A stretch of DNA of 64,000 nt from M2408 sp040386975 (GCA_040386975.1 JAZKEO010000001.1:83048-147047); one strand, 5' to 3'. Shown: positions 25,350 to 34,603, numbered from the stretch's first letter. The notes: generated by a model not told the origin, from the letters alone. Numbers and translations are program-made.

Positions 25350-26659
25350 TTCTCGTTGAGTGCTAATTTATAACGTTCAATTGCTCTATTTCGAGCAAAG
25401 CTGTGTTCGATAATTGGTTTTGGATAGTTTTCTGTTCCAAATTCTGGAATCCATTTTTTGATGTATTCAAAATTTTTGTCAAATTTTTCTTGTTGCAGTT
25501 GCGGATTAAAAACACGGAAATAAGGTGCCGCATCGCAACCGGAACCTGAAGCCCATTGCCAACCACCAACATTACTCGCTAATTCAAAATCTAAGAGTTT
25601 TTCCGCAAAATAATGTTCACCCCAACGCCAATCGATTAACAAGTGTTTGCATAAAAAACTCGAAACAACCATTCTCACACGATTGTGCATGTGTCCCGTT
25701 TGATTGAGCTCGCTCATTCCAGCATCCACAAGGGGATAACCCGTTTTCCCTTCACACCACAAATGAAATAAACTTTCATCATTTTCCCATTCGATGCGAT
25801 CGTATTGTTTTTTGAACGAGTTTTCCGCTGAATGTGGAAAATGGTAAAGGATCATTTGGTAAAAATCCCTCCAAATCAATTCGTTTAAGTAGGTTTGATT
25901 TAATTCAAGGCTTTCACGAGCTAAACTTCGAATGCTGATTGTGCCAAAACGCAGACTTAAACTCAAACGAGAAGTTCCTTCAATTGCTGGGAAATCCCTT
26001 GTTTCGTCGTATTTTTGAATGATTGCTTTTTTGACCGTTTTTTGAGGGAATTCATGTGTTATTTTTGAATCAAAACCTAATTCTTCTAGTGAAATCAAAG
26101 AATTCTGAGCTTGTCGAAGAACGATTTTACTCAGATTTTTAAAATATTTATCTGTCGGATACGATTTTAAGTAAAAATCATTCATTTTTTCTCTCCATTT
26201 TCTCATGTAGGGAGTAAAAACGGTGTAAGGTAGACCATCAGCTTTTGTGATTTCACTTTTTTCAAAAATAACATGGTCTTTTTTTGCAATAAAATCGATG
26301 TTTGATTGCTTTAAATTCTCATAAATGAATTTATCTCTTGAAATCGCATAAGGTTCGTAGTCTTTGTTGGTAATGAGACTTTTATACAAAAATTTCAGGC
26401 ATAATTTAGGAATTAAAACTTTCGGATTTCCGTGTAAAATCAATAAATCTGTACCTAATTTTTGGTATGCTTCTTTTAAGTTGGAAACTTCTTGATGAAT
26501 GAAAATAACGCGTTGATCGTTTGAAGCTAATTTAGATAAAATTTCCGTATCAAAAATGAAAATTGGCTGTACATTTTCATAATTTTTTAGAGCATGAAAT
26601 AAACCAGCGTTATCTTCGATTCTTAAATCTCGTCGGTGCCAAAAAAGTGCTTTAGTCAT
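25346..26659 (-). CDS. phrB: Cryptochrome/DNA photolyase family protein
   Basis: 437 residues. The N-terminal photolyase alpha/beta domain starts ALFWHRRDLRIEDNAGLFHAL; the C-terminal FAD-binding helical domain contains LNQTYLNELIWRDFYQMIL, MRELNQTG-like SELNQTGHMHNRVRMVVSSF and LASNVGGWQWASGSGCDAAPYF, all standard. It uses blue light and FAD to split cyclobutane pyrimidine dimers; a cryptochrome role cannot be excluded. Odd feature: residues about 180-186 (LRQAQNS) are encoded by TTCGACAAGCTCAG, an intergenic repeat word of this genome, in a linker region. It lies 6 nt after the phosphoesterase stop and overlaps bcp by 4 nt. Confidence 0.92.
   Translation of the reverse strand: MTKALFWHRRDLRIEDNAGLFHALKNYENVQPIFIFDTEILSKLASNDQRVIFIHQEVSNLKEAYQKLGTDLLILHGNPKVLIPKLCLKFLYKSLITNKDYEPYAISRDKFIYENLKQSNIDFIAKKDHVIFEKSEITKADGLPYTVFTPYMRKWREKMNDFYLKSYPTDKYFKNLSKIVLRQAQNSLISLEELGFDSKITHEFPQKTVKKAIIQKYDETRDFPAIEGTSRLSLSLRFGTISIRSLARESLELNQTYLNELIWRDFYQMILYHFPHSAENSFKKQYDRIEWENDESLFHLWCEGKTGYPLVDAGMSELNQTGHMHNRVRMVVSSFLCKHLLIDWRWGEHYFAEKLLDFELASNVGGWQWASGSGCDAAPYFRVFNPQLQQEKFDKNFEYIKKWIPEFGTENYPKPIIEHSFARNRAIERYKLALNEK
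26105..26119. repeat. CTGAGCTTGTCGAAG repeat word inside the photolyase coding sequence
   Basis: The same word occurs in non-coding DNA at 46193-46208 and 56359-56373, and near variants at 1145-1160 and 56329-56342. Here it is in frame and read as RQAQ on the minus strand. Confidence 0.65.
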
Positions 26660-26665
26660 GAATTC

Positions 26666-27895
26666 TTAACTAACTAATTCAATTACCGTAATTTCGGGTT
26701 TAATTCCGATTCTTCCCATATAACCCAAACAGCCTAAGCCACGATTTACATATAGTTTTTGTCTTTTTGTGCCGTAAAGTCCAGCCCATTGTGGATAAAT
26801 GTATTTTGATGGACTCCATTTAAAACCTGGAATTTCTATTCCAAATTGAAAACCGTGCGTATGTCCAGCAAGTGTTAAATCGATTTCAGGAAAATCTTTT
26901 GTTACTTGTAAATTCCAATGACTTGGGTCGTGCGAAAGTAAGATTTGAAAACTCGATTCATCAATATTTTTGTAAGCTTTTTCTAAATCGCCGTATTTTT
27001 TGAAATTGTAATTTCCTCCCCAATTTTCAATTCCGATTAAAGAGAAAAATTCACCTTCTTTTTCAATTTTTTGATGCTCATTTAACATTAAATTCCAGCC
27101 AATTTTTTTGTGAAACTCAATCATGTCTAGCATATTTTTGTCTTTTTCTTCCTCAGAATCCCAAGAAGCATAATCGCCATAATCGTGATTTCCGAGAGTA
27201 CTAAAAACACCATGTTTAGCATTCAATTGTTTTAGAATTGGCTTAAATTCAAAAGCTTCTTCAGTTTTATTATTTACTAAATCTCCCGTAAATACAATCA
27301 AATCGGCTTTTTGCTCCATCACAAGATTTATCGCTTTTTGCAATTGGTAATTTCCTTGTAAACTCCCGGTATGTATGTCGGAAATTTGAACAATTTTAAA
27401 TCCGTTAAACGATTTTGGAATTTTTTGAGACTTGAATTTTACTTTGTGAATTTTGAAATCGTACGCAGTTTTGACAATTCCCCATGAAAAGGTGGCAATT
27501 GGAAGCAAGGCAGAACTTAATGCAACTTTAGAAACAAAAGCTCTACGCGAGTTCAAAATTTCAGCAGCTGTTTCTTTTGGAAGGCTAAAAATCAAACTTC
27601 TAATCCAATTTATCAAAGAAGAAATGATAAAAACGAGTGCAACGACAAGTTTTGTTATGAGTAGAATGAAAAATATGTTTACGATTAAATTTCGAGCAAA
27701 AGTGTTGTCAATCAAGCGACTACTAAAAGTTAAAACATAAACAGAAATCGTTGAAAGCCACCAAATCCAAATGAATTTTTTGACATTGAAATTCGTTGAA
27801 GATGAAATGAATACTTTTATGACTAAAAATGAACCAATCTCAGCAAGAAGAAGGAGTGAAATTAAAATGATGGGTAAAATTAAACTTCGTTTCAT
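26666..27895 (-). CDS. Membrane-anchored metallophosphoesterase
   Basis: 409 residues. About 120 N-terminal residues hold four hydrophobic segments; the C-terminal part is a calcineurin-like phosphoesterase. The metal-binding motifs appear in order: QISDIHTGSLQ (near 172), FTGDLVNN, LGNHDYGDY, LLSHDPSH and LAGHTHGFQFG. Proteins of this layout (YkuE-like) hydrolyse phosphoesters, possibly of membrane lipids such as UDP-diacylglucosamine or related substrates; the substrate here is unknown. First gene of a probable operon with photolyase and bcp, 6 nt spacing. Confidence 0.87.
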   Translation of the reverse strand: MKRSLILPIILISLLLLAEIGSFLVIKVFISSSTNFNVKKFIWIWWLSTISVYVLTFSSRLIDNTFARNLIVNIFFILLITKLVVALVFIISSLINWIRSLIFSLPKETAAEILNSRRAFVSKVALSSALLPIATFSWGIVKTAYDFKIHKVKFKSQKIPKSFNGFKIVQISDIHTGSLQGNYQLQKAINLVMEQKADLIVFTGDLVNNKTEEAFEFKPILKQLNAKHGVFSTLGNHDYGDYASWDSEEEKDKNMLDMIEFHKKIGWNLMLNEHQKIEKEGEFFSLIGIENWGGNYNFKKYGDLEKAYKNIDESSFQILLSHDPSHWNLQVTKDFPEIDLTLAGHTHGFQFGIEIPGFKWSPSKYIYPQWAGLYGTKRQKLYVNRGLGCLGYMGRIGIKPEITVIELVS

Positions 27896-27927
27896 ATATT
27901 GAAAACAAAATTAATTAAAAGAAGTTC

Positions 27928-27935
27928 TAAATTTG
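27928..27935 (+). promoter_or_regulatory. Promoter -7 box (TAAATTTG) for the PLP enzyme
   Basis: Perfect TAnnTTTG. It overlaps the in-frame TTG at 27933, which argues that this TTG is promoter DNA and that translation starts at the ATG at 27984. Confidence 0.6.
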
Positions 27936-27983
27936 CACAATAAAAAGAAACTGATTTTCTTTAACAAAAATTACAATTTCTAC

Positions 27984-28892
27984 ATGTCTGATTATTTCAA
28001 TACGTCAAAATCTCTTTTACAAGAAATCACAAGTTTCAAGCTAAATGGAATCAAGTTACTTGTAAAAAGAGACGATTTGATTCACGAGTTTGTGTCTGGA
28101 AATAAATGGCGTAAATTAAAATATTCTGTTCTCCAAGCTCAATCAAAAGGCAAAAAAGGAATTTTAACTTTTGGTGGTGCTTTTTCAAATCATTTGTTAG
28201 CAACAGCTTCTGCTTGTAATTTATTGAATTTGAAGTCAATTGGAATGGTGAGAGGAAATGAATTAAACTCTAATTCAAATAAAACCTTACAAAACTGTAA
28301 AGCTTTAGGGATGGAATTGATTTTCTTAGACAGAGAAACTTACCAATTGCGAAATGATTACGATTATTTGAATGAAATCAAAAACGAATACAACGATTAT
28401 TTCATCGTTCCAGAAGGCGGAGCAAATTTTTATGGGATAGTTGGTTGTCAGGAAATTTGGTCAGAAATTAATGAAGAAATAAATCATGTTTTTGTAGCTC
28501 AAGGAACATGTACTACAAGTTGCGGACTCTTAATTGGCTTGCCAGAAAAAACAACGTTACATGTCGTTCCTGCTTTAAAAGGTTTCGATTCGTTTTCTGA
28601 AATGAGGAAATTGCTTAAAAACACACTTTTTGAAGAAGATTTGATTGAAGATTTACTTCAAAAAGTTGAAGTTCATCTCGATTTTCATTTTGGAGGATAT
28701 GGAAAATACACAAAGCAATTGCTAGATTTTATTGAAGAAATTCAAACGAAACATGAACTTCCCTTGGATTTTGTTTACACCGGAAAAGCTTATTTTTGCC
28801 TGTTGGAAGAATTGAAAAAAGAGAAATATAAAAATCAAACAGTACTTTTTTTGCATACTGGAGGTTTACAAGGAAATTTGGAAAAGACATAA
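27984..28892 (+). CDS. ACC deaminase / D-cysteine desulfhydrase family PLP enzyme
   Basis: 302 residues from MSDYFNTSKSLLQEI; the start was set by the promoter box that overlaps the longer reading frame. K41 in SGNKWRKLKYS is the PLP lysine by comparison with ACC deaminase (GNKxRKLEY). The FGGAFSNHLLATASACNLL segment (about 74-92) binds the cofactor phosphate region, and VPEGGANFYGIVGC follows. Family members deaminate 1-aminocyclopropane-1-carboxylate or desulfhydrate D-cysteine; sequence alone does not say which. The protein is a little short of the usual 330-340 residues. Cytosolic. Confidence 0.83.
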   Translation: MSDYFNTSKSLLQEITSFKLNGIKLLVKRDDLIHEFVSGNKWRKLKYSVLQAQSKGKKGILTFGGAFSNHLLATASACNLLNLKSIGMVRGNELNSNSNKTLQNCKALGMELIFLDRETYQLRNDYDYLNEIKNEYNDYFIVPEGGANFYGIVGCQEIWSEINEEINHVFVAQGTCTTSCGLLIGLPEKTTLHVVPALKGFDSFSEMRKLLKNTLFEEDLIEDLLQKVEVHLDFHFGGYGKYTKQLLDFIEEIQTKHELPLDFVYTGKAYFCLLEELKKEKYKNQTVLFLHTGGLQGNLEKT

Positions 28893-29062
28893 GACTCCAA
28901 GACATAAGACCGTCCGCCGCGGCGGACTCCAAGACTTGTTTCCTGGATAAAAACTAATTTTCATGAATGAAATAAAAGTCTTGACTTCTGATTCTTTAAG
29001 TCCGAATATCTAAAAAAGTTACAAAATCTAATAATCCAAAAGTCGAGTAATCGAACAATCTA
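28887..29062. repeat. Word repeats with a GC palindrome before ettA
   Basis: The gap starts at the end of the PLP-enzyme gene with GACATAAGACTCCAAGACATAAGAC, then the all-GC-core palindrome GTCCGCCGCGGCGGAC at 28912-28927, then TCCAAGACTTG. Further on are ATATCTAAAAAAG and TCGAGTAATCG words. Only a promoter box (29071-29078) has an evident role. Confidence 0.6.
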
Positions 29063-29070
29063 ATTTTTCT

Positions 29071-29078
29071 TATCTTTG
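29071..29078 (+). promoter_or_regulatory. Promoter -7 box (TATCTTTG) for ettA
   Basis: Perfect TAnnTTTG, 17 nt before the ATG at 29096. Confidence 0.6.
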
Positions 29079-29095
29079 CATTAAAATTAAACAAA

Positions 29096-30781
29096 ATGGC
29101 TGACGACAAAAAAATCATATTTTCTATGGCTGGTGTTTCAAAAAACACGCCACAAGGAAAACAAATCATTAAAAATATTTACATTTCATTTTTCTACGGA
29201 GCAAAAATCGGAATCATTGGTTTAAATGGTTCGGGTAAATCTACCGTGATGAAAATTATTGCTGGTTTGGATAAATCTTATCAAGGAGATGTCGTTTTTT
29301 CTGATGGTTACACTGTTGGTTATCTAGCGCAAGAACCTGAGTTGGATTTAACGAAAACGGTGAAAGAAATCGTTATGGAAGGTGCTCAAGAAACTGTTGA
29401 TGTTTTAAAAGAATACGAAGAAATCAACAATTCTTTCATGGACGAGGAAATCTTGAATGATCCAGATAAAATGGACAAATTGATTGCTCGTCAAGGACTT
29501 GTGCAAGATAAAATCGACGCTTTAGATGCGTGGGAATTAGATACGAAATTGGAAAGAGCGATGGATGCTTTGCGTTGTCCACCGGATGATCAATTGATTG
29601 AAACGCTTTCTGGAGGTGAAAAACGTCGTGTTGCTTTATGTCGTTTGTTGCTTCAAAATCCTGACGTTTTATTGTTGGATGAGCCTACGAATCACCTTGA
29701 TGCTGAATCAATTGATTGGTTGGAACAACATTTACAACAATACAAAGGAACAGTAATTGCTGTGACCCACGATAGATATTTCTTAGACAACGTTGCTGGT
29801 TGGATTTTAGAGTTGGATAGAGGAGAAGGTATTCCTTGGAAAGGAAATTATTCATCTTGGTTGGAGCAAAAAGGAAATCGTTTGAAAGAAGAAGAAAAAA
29901 CTGCTTCTAAACGTCAAAAAATGCTTGCTCAAGAGTTGGATTGGGTTAGAATGAACCCAAAAGCACGTCAAGCGAAAAGCAAAGCACGTTTACAGAATTA
30001 CGACAGAATGTTGTCTGAAGACTTGAAAGAGAAAGAAGAAACATTGGAAATGCCAATTCCAAACGGACCACGTCTAGGAAACAATGTGATTGATGCGGAA
30101 CACGTTTCCAAATCTTTTGGAGATAAATTGTTATACGATGATTTGAATTTCAAACTACCTCCAGCGGGAATTGTTGGAATTATCGGACCAAATGGAGCTG
30201 GTAAAACGACCATTTTCAAAATGATTATGGACGAATTACAGCCTGATGGTGGTGAATTTAAAGTGGGAGAAACAGTTGTTATCGGTTATGTTGACCAAAC
30301 GCATAAAGATATTCATCCAGAAAAAACAGTTTACGACGTAATTTCAAACGGTGCTGAATACATTGAAATTGGAAACCAAAAAGTGAATGCAAGAGCTTAT
30401 GTTTCTAAATTTAATTTCAATGGTTCGGATCAAAATAAAAAAGTAGGAATTTTATCTGGAGGTGAACGAAATCGTTTGCATTTAGCGATGACCTTAAAAA
30501 CAGAAGCAAACGTTTTACTTTTGGATGAGCCAACCAATGACATTGATGTCAATACCTTGCGTGCTTTGGAAGAAGGAATCATGAATTTTGCTGGTTGTGC
30601 GGTTGTAATTTCTCACGACAGATGGTTTTTAGATAGAATTTGTACGCATATCATTGCTTTTGAAGGAGATTCTCAAGTTTATACCTTTGAAGGCTCTTAT
30701 TCTGAATACGAAGAAAATCGTAAAAAACGTTTGGGTGATGCCGCTCCAAAAAGAATTAAATACCGTAAGTTAGTTAAATAG
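29096..30781 (+). CDS. ettA: Energy-dependent translational throttle protein EttA (ABC-F)
   Basis: 561 residues, cytosolic, no membrane segments. Two ABC ATPase domains: Walker A GLNGSGKST (42-50), signature LSGGEKRRVALCR, Walker B LLLDEPTNHLDAES; and second Walker A GPNGAGKTT (364-372), LSGGERNRLHLA, LLLDEPTNDIDV. The second Walker B DEPTND variant and the NPKARQAKSKARL linker are EttA hallmarks. ABC-F EttA binds the ribosomal E site and gates the first elongation steps according to ATP/ADP ratio. It is followed by two small genes on the same strand. Confidence 0.95.
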   Translation: MADDKKIIFSMAGVSKNTPQGKQIIKNIYISFFYGAKIGIIGLNGSGKSTVMKIIAGLDKSYQGDVVFSDGYTVGYLAQEPELDLTKTVKEIVMEGAQETVDVLKEYEEINNSFMDEEILNDPDKMDKLIARQGLVQDKIDALDAWELDTKLERAMDALRCPPDDQLIETLSGGEKRRVALCRLLLQNPDVLLLDEPTNHLDAESIDWLEQHLQQYKGTVIAVTHDRYFLDNVAGWILELDRGEGIPWKGNYSSWLEQKGNRLKEEEKTASKRQKMLAQELDWVRMNPKARQAKSKARLQNYDRMLSEDLKEKEETLEMPIPNGPRLGNNVIDAEHVSKSFGDKLLYDDLNFKLPPAGIVGIIGPNGAGKTTIFKMIMDELQPDGGEFKVGETVVIGYVDQTHKDIHPEKTVYDVISNGAEYIEIGNQKVNARAYVSKFNFNGSDQNKKVGILSGGERNRLHLAMTLKTEANVLLLDEPTNDIDVNTLRALEEGIMNFAGCAVVISHDRWFLDRICTHIIAFEGDSQVYTFEGSYSEYEENRKKRLGDAAPKRIKYRKLVK

Positions 30782-30841
30782 TTTGTAGTTAGAAGTTAGT
30801 AGTGTGAATTAACTACTAACTTCTAACTCATAACTACAAAC
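30781..30841. repeat. Imperfect long hairpin after ettA made of TAGTTAGAAG words
   Basis: TTAGAAGTTAGTAGT pairs with ACTACTAACTTCTAA, and outer GTTTGTAGTT with AACTACAAAC, leaving a CATA bulge. No T run follows on the + strand, so it is not a typical terminator. Confidence 0.6.
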
Positions 30842-30850
30842 TCAAAAAAA

Positions 30851-31057
30851 ATGGATCCACTTCACGGAATAACTTTAGAAAAAATCGTAACTGAACTGTA
30901 TGAAAAATATGGTTGGGAACATTTAGGCTATTTAATTCCAATTAATTGTTTTAACTCAAATCCAAGTGTGAAATCCAGCTTAAAATTCCTCCGAAAAACC
31001 CCGTGGGCAAGAAAAAAAGTGGAAGATTTGTATGTGGATAGAATAGTTAAAGCGTAA
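30851..31057 (+). CDS. VF530 family DNA-binding protein (DUF2132)
   Basis: 68 residues. MDPLHGITLEKIVTELYEKYGW and PSVKSSLKFLRKTPWARKKVEDLY are family hallmarks; the C-terminal part is basic. The family fold has been solved for a Vibrio protein and was proposed to bind DNA; its physiological role is unclear. It follows ettA after 69 nt containing a word-repeat hairpin, and the next small gene starts 11 nt after its stop. Confidence 0.88.
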   Translation: MDPLHGITLEKIVTELYEKYGWEHLGYLIPINCFNSNPSVKSSLKFLRKTPWARKKVEDLYVDRIVKA

Positions 31058-31068
31058 GTGAAATTTTC

Positions 31069-31467
31069 ATGAAAGTTGTTTACAAAGGAGAAGATAAAAG
31101 CTTGCCATTTTTAGAAAGAGGTAAAGGAGAACTAGGTTATTTAAAAGAAAATATCGAATATTTAGTAATGGGAATTATTATTAAATCAGGCAAAGTTTAT
31201 TTCCATGTTGATTCTACACCTTTTCATAATTTTCCTGTCTTATATAATGCTGATTTTTTCGAGATAATAGATTCAAGATTATCATCACATTGGATTTATC
31301 ATAAAGAAAAAGATGAATTAGAAATAACCTTTAAAGAATGGATAAATGTACCTAATGCAATTGTCAAATTCATTGATGGAGAAACTGGTTATACTCACGA
31401 AGATGGATATTATTTAGATACTTATTTACATTTTAGAGAATTACTTTTAAACGAGAAAATTAATTAA
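31069..31467 (+). CDS. Small protein of unknown function
   Basis: 132 residues, no signal peptide, mixed alpha/beta with an acidic middle (KEKDELEITFKEW). I do not recognise the family. The N-terminal segment NIEYLVMGIIIKSGKVYFHV and the following short strands could form a small beta-barrel or SH3-like domain that is common in uncharacterised Bacteroidota proteins. It lies 11 nt after the VF530 gene, so it is probably translated from the same mRNA. Its 3' side carries the TTCACTCTTCACTTTTCG word repeat. Confidence 0.65.
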   Translation: MKVVYKGEDKSLPFLERGKGELGYLKENIEYLVMGIIIKSGKVYFHVDSTPFHNFPVLYNADFFEIIDSRLSSHWIYHKEKDELEITFKEWINVPNAIVKFIDGETGYTHEDGYYLDTYLHFRELLLNEKIN

Positions 31468-31478
31468 TTCTACATTCT

Positions 31479-31512
31479 CAACTCTTCACTCTTCACTTTT
31501 CGTTTTTCACTC
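31479..31512. repeat. TTCACTCTTCACTTTTCG word repeat
   Basis: Matches the words at 3899-3930 over the core CTCTTCACTTTTCG and the following TTTTC. Lies in the 129-base gap before the M1 peptidase gene; no gene seen in the gap. Confidence 0.6.
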
Positions 31513-31596
31513 CAAACTAAGTAAAAACTACCTTTCAAGCAAAAGATACTTTTACTCTTGATTTTTATTCTACTTTTGACTCAAACTATATAAATC

Positions 31597-33561
31597 ATGA
31601 AATTTAAATTTATCTTATTTTTAAGTGTATTTGCTTCAACGACTTTATTTTCTCAAAAAGAAAAATTTTCTTGTGCCAATATCAAAGCAAAAAACAAATC
31701 GTTAAAAAGTAATACTTTAACACTTGATCAAATTGCAGAAACAGAGCGTTACGATGTGAATTTTTATCACTTGGATTTAAACATGACGAATCTTTCAACG
31801 GCAATTTCTGGAACAGTGGAAATTCATGGTTTTGCAAAAGAAAATTTAGATTCAGTTTGCTTTGAGTTGTTTAATTCCTACAACATTTCTGACTTAAAAT
31901 TTAATGGAAATACAGTTCCTTTTGGTAGAAATTTATCTGCAATCAAAGTTCCGGTAAATTTATTGACAGGAGAACATTTTATAATTTCAGTTTCTTATGA
32001 TGGAGTTGCTCCAACTGCTTCTACAAATCCTTTGGGAGGAGCGGGTTTAACAAATGATGATTCGCCTTCGTGGGGAAACCAAGTTACATGGTCATTGAGC
32101 GAGCCTTTTTCAGCTTTTGAATGGTTTCCATGCAAGCAATCTTTGAAAGATAAGGCTGACAGTGTTTACGTAAATATTACTGTTCCGTCGACTTGTAAAG
32201 CAGGTTCAAATGGAGTTTTGGTAAATGAAATTGATTTGGGTAATGGAACGACAAAATTTATGTGGAAACACCGTTTTCCAATTGATTATTACTTAGTTTC
32301 TGTTGCTGTCGCTGAATACGTTGATTACACTGTTTTTGCAAATCCAGTAGGAGCAGTAAATCCAATTCCTATTCAAAATTATATATATAATAATCCTGGA
32401 ACTTTACCACAATTTCAAGCAGACATTGACGAAACAGTAAATTTTATTGAATATTTTTCTGAAATCTTTGGTTTATATCCTTTTCATACAGAAAAATACG
32501 GACATTGTATGGCGCCTTTGGGCGGTGGAATGGAACATCAAACGATGACAACACAAGGTTTTTTTGAGAAAACATTGACTGCTCACGAATTGGCTCATCA
32601 ATGGTGGGGTGATCATGTTACTTGTGCTTCTTGGGCTGATATTTGGGTAAATGAAGGTTTTGCTTCTTATGCTGAATATTTGATGCTTGAAGAAATGTAT
32701 CCAGCAGAAAAAGTGGCTGATATGGCTGATAGACATACAAACATTAAAAGTCAATTAAATGGCTCGATTTGGGTAGAAGATAGTTTAAATGGAGACCGAA
32801 TTTTTAGTAGTCGTTTGACTTATAACAAAGGTGCAGCTTTTATTCACACTTTGAGATACATGATAAATAATGATTCGCTTTTTATGCTTGGTCTGAGAAA
32901 TTTTCAAACAAATCATGCATTTGGAACAGCTTTAGGGGTTGATGTACAACAAGAATTGGAAAATGTTTCTGGTTTAGATTTATCAGAAATGTTTGAACAG
33001 TGGTATTTTGGTGAAGGTTTTCCAACATATTCAGCTTCATGGAATGTGGTAGGAGAAAATTTATTTGTAAATGTAATGCAATCAGCCTCTATGTCTTCCA
33101 TTACACCAATTTTTACAAATGATTTGGATTTGAAATTTCAGCGAACAGGAATGTCAGACACCATTATTCGTTTTAAAATTCAATCTGATGAAAACCATTA
33201 TTCGATTCCAGGAATGGGTAGTGTAAGTAATTTGTCCGCAGTTGATCCTTTAAATTGGATTATTAATAACGGAGTAGCTACTCACGATGCAAGTCTTGAT
33301 TTTACGACAATTTCAGAAGTTAAATCTGAAGATTTAATTACAATTTCTCCAAATCCAAGTCATGATTTTGTACAAATTAATTATGCTAAAAACGAAACTT
33401 TTTTGGTGAAAATTATTGATCCAAATGGAAAAAACTGTTTCACTAAACAAGTTAAAACAGGAGAAAAAATCAATATTTCAGATTTTCAATCTGGTTTGTA
33501 TTTATTTCAAATTGAATCTGAAAATGGAAAACAAATAACAAGAAAGATTGTGAGAAGATAA
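31597..33561 (+). CDS. M1 family metallopeptidase with T9SS C-terminal sorting domain
   Basis: 654 residues. Signal peptide MKFKFILFLSVFASTTLFSQ. The N-terminal M1 beta domain is followed by the zinc site H330-E-L-A-H334 with third ligand E353 (WVNEGFASYAEY). The substrate-binding motif is GGMEHQTM in place of the common GAMEN, as in other secreted Bacteroidota members. The last about 75 residues are a type A T9SS sorting domain (ISPNPSHDFVQINY, then GLYLFQIESENGKQITRKIVRR). It should be exported across the outer membrane through T9SS and cleaved during secretion. It probably removes N-terminal residues of external peptides. Confidence 0.92.
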   Translation: MKFKFILFLSVFASTTLFSQKEKFSCANIKAKNKSLKSNTLTLDQIAETERYDVNFYHLDLNMTNLSTAISGTVEIHGFAKENLDSVCFELFNSYNISDLKFNGNTVPFGRNLSAIKVPVNLLTGEHFIISVSYDGVAPTASTNPLGGAGLTNDDSPSWGNQVTWSLSEPFSAFEWFPCKQSLKDKADSVYVNITVPSTCKAGSNGVLVNEIDLGNGTTKFMWKHRFPIDYYLVSVAVAEYVDYTVFANPVGAVNPIPIQNYIYNNPGTLPQFQADIDETVNFIEYFSEIFGLYPFHTEKYGHCMAPLGGGMEHQTMTTQGFFEKTLTAHELAHQWWGDHVTCASWADIWVNEGFASYAEYLMLEEMYPAEKVADMADRHTNIKSQLNGSIWVEDSLNGDRIFSSRLTYNKGAAFIHTLRYMINNDSLFMLGLRNFQTNHAFGTALGVDVQQELENVSGLDLSEMFEQWYFGEGFPTYSASWNVVGENLFVNVMQSASMSSITPIFTNDLDLKFQRTGMSDTIIRFKIQSDENHYSIPGMGSVSNLSAVDPLNWIINNGVATHDASLDFTTISEVKSEDLITISPNPSHDFVQINYAKNETFLVKIIDPNGKNCFTKQVKTGEKINISDFQSGLYLFQIESENGKQITRKIVRR

Positions 33562-33593
33562 TTTCGCGAAAATTTTCAATCAGAATTAAATCT

Positions 33594-33768
33594 AAAATGT
33601 CGCCTTTTTATTCTGCAAGGAATGAAAAGAAATGAAAAACGGGTTACCACAAGGAAGCTGCAAGCTCGCCGAAGTGGTCGTTTTTCAGGATTGGAATGAC
33701 TGCAAGAATAAATAGCGACGAGTTTTCTTTTGGTTCTTTTCTTTTTCGGAAAAAGAAAAGAATAAATA
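33594..33768 (+). repeat. Modular intergenic repeat, copy C (left and right modules)
   Basis: Starts AAATGTCGCCTTTTTATTCTG; the left stem (33633-33687) pairs TGAAAAACG with CGTTTTTCA and CCAC with GTGG around AAGCTGCAAGCTC. Ends TTCTTTTTCGGAAAAAGAAAAGAA. Like copy A it lacks the CACTAACG palindrome section. It fills the gap between the M1 peptidase and rhomboid genes, which converge. Confidence 0.85.
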
Positions 33769-33772
33769 ATAA

Positions 33773-34603
33773 TCATTCTTCTTCCTTAGGCTTAAACTCA
33801 TACCTAATCTTAATTTCCTCTCCCGTAATAATATCTATGTTGTTATGCGAATGAATTTGCTTTTGATTTTCCTCAAATTGTCTTTTCAAAAACTCATCAT
33901 GTTCTTGTGCTAAACGCACATTTTCTCTCCAGATTCCTTCCAAATCGATTGGCTCAATACCAAGTTCTTTTTCAATTTCATATTGAAATTTAGTTTCTTT
34001 TGGGCCTTGATTTCGAAACAGAAAAGCTAAAACAGCACCTGTGAGCAAGCCGAATAAATGTCCTTCCCACGAAACACGTTCTTCTTGTGGGAAAATTCCC
34101 CAAATCATACTTCCGTAAACAAAAACTACAAAGAGCGAAACTCCTTGTAGCTGTCTTATCCTACGGAATGTTCCACTGGTAAACAAAAAAGCTGCTAAGG
34201 CATAAATTACTCCTGAAAAACCAATGTGATAACTTCCTGAGTTTTCAGCAATCGCCCAAACCAAAAAGCCAGAAGCAAACCAAGATATAAAAAATATTTT
34301 TGCGGCAATTTTTTGATAAAAATAGACCAATGCACCGAATAAAATGGCTGTTGGAATGGAATTATTCACTAAATGCATAACATCTCTCGGAGAATGAATT
34401 AAAGGTGAAAAAATCACTCCTTTTAAGCCTGAAAGTGTTTTGGGTAAAATCCCAAATTCAATGAATTTTTTAGGATAAAATTGTTCAACAAGGAAAATAC
34501 TCCAAAGCAAAGAAAGTAACAAAAAAGGATACATAATAGCCTCGATTGTGTTTCCAAATGGATTGTTTTTCTGTTGTTGTCTCATGATTTTGTTTGAAGT
34601 CAA
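33773..34603 (-). CDS. Rhomboid family intramembrane serine protease
   Basis: 276 residues with six membrane helices. The serine nucleophile S130 sits in HIGFSGVIYALA (GxSG) and the catalytic histidine is H182 in WEGHLFGLLTGAVLAF. It should cleave single-pass membrane proteins within the inner membrane; substrates are unknown. A second in-frame ATG (MRQQQKNNPF) six codons on is an equally likely start. The last about 60 residues are hydrophilic and charged (KRQFEENQKQIHSHNN, then RYEFKPKEEE), a cytosolic tail. It converges on the M1 gene across repeat copy C. Confidence 0.9.
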   Translation of the reverse strand: MTSNKIMRQQQKNNPFGNTIEAIMYPFLLLSLLWSIFLVEQFYPKKFIEFGILPKTLSGLKGVIFSPLIHSPRDVMHLVNNSIPTAILFGALVYFYQKIAAKIFFISWFASGFLVWAIAENSGSYHIGFSGVIYALAAFLFTSGTFRRIRQLQGVSLFVVFVYGSMIWGIFPQEERVSWEGHLFGLLTGAVLAFLFRNQGPKETKFQYEIEKELGIEPIDLEGIWRENVRLAQEHDEFLKRQFEENQKQIHSHNNIDIITGEEIKIRYEFKPKEEE

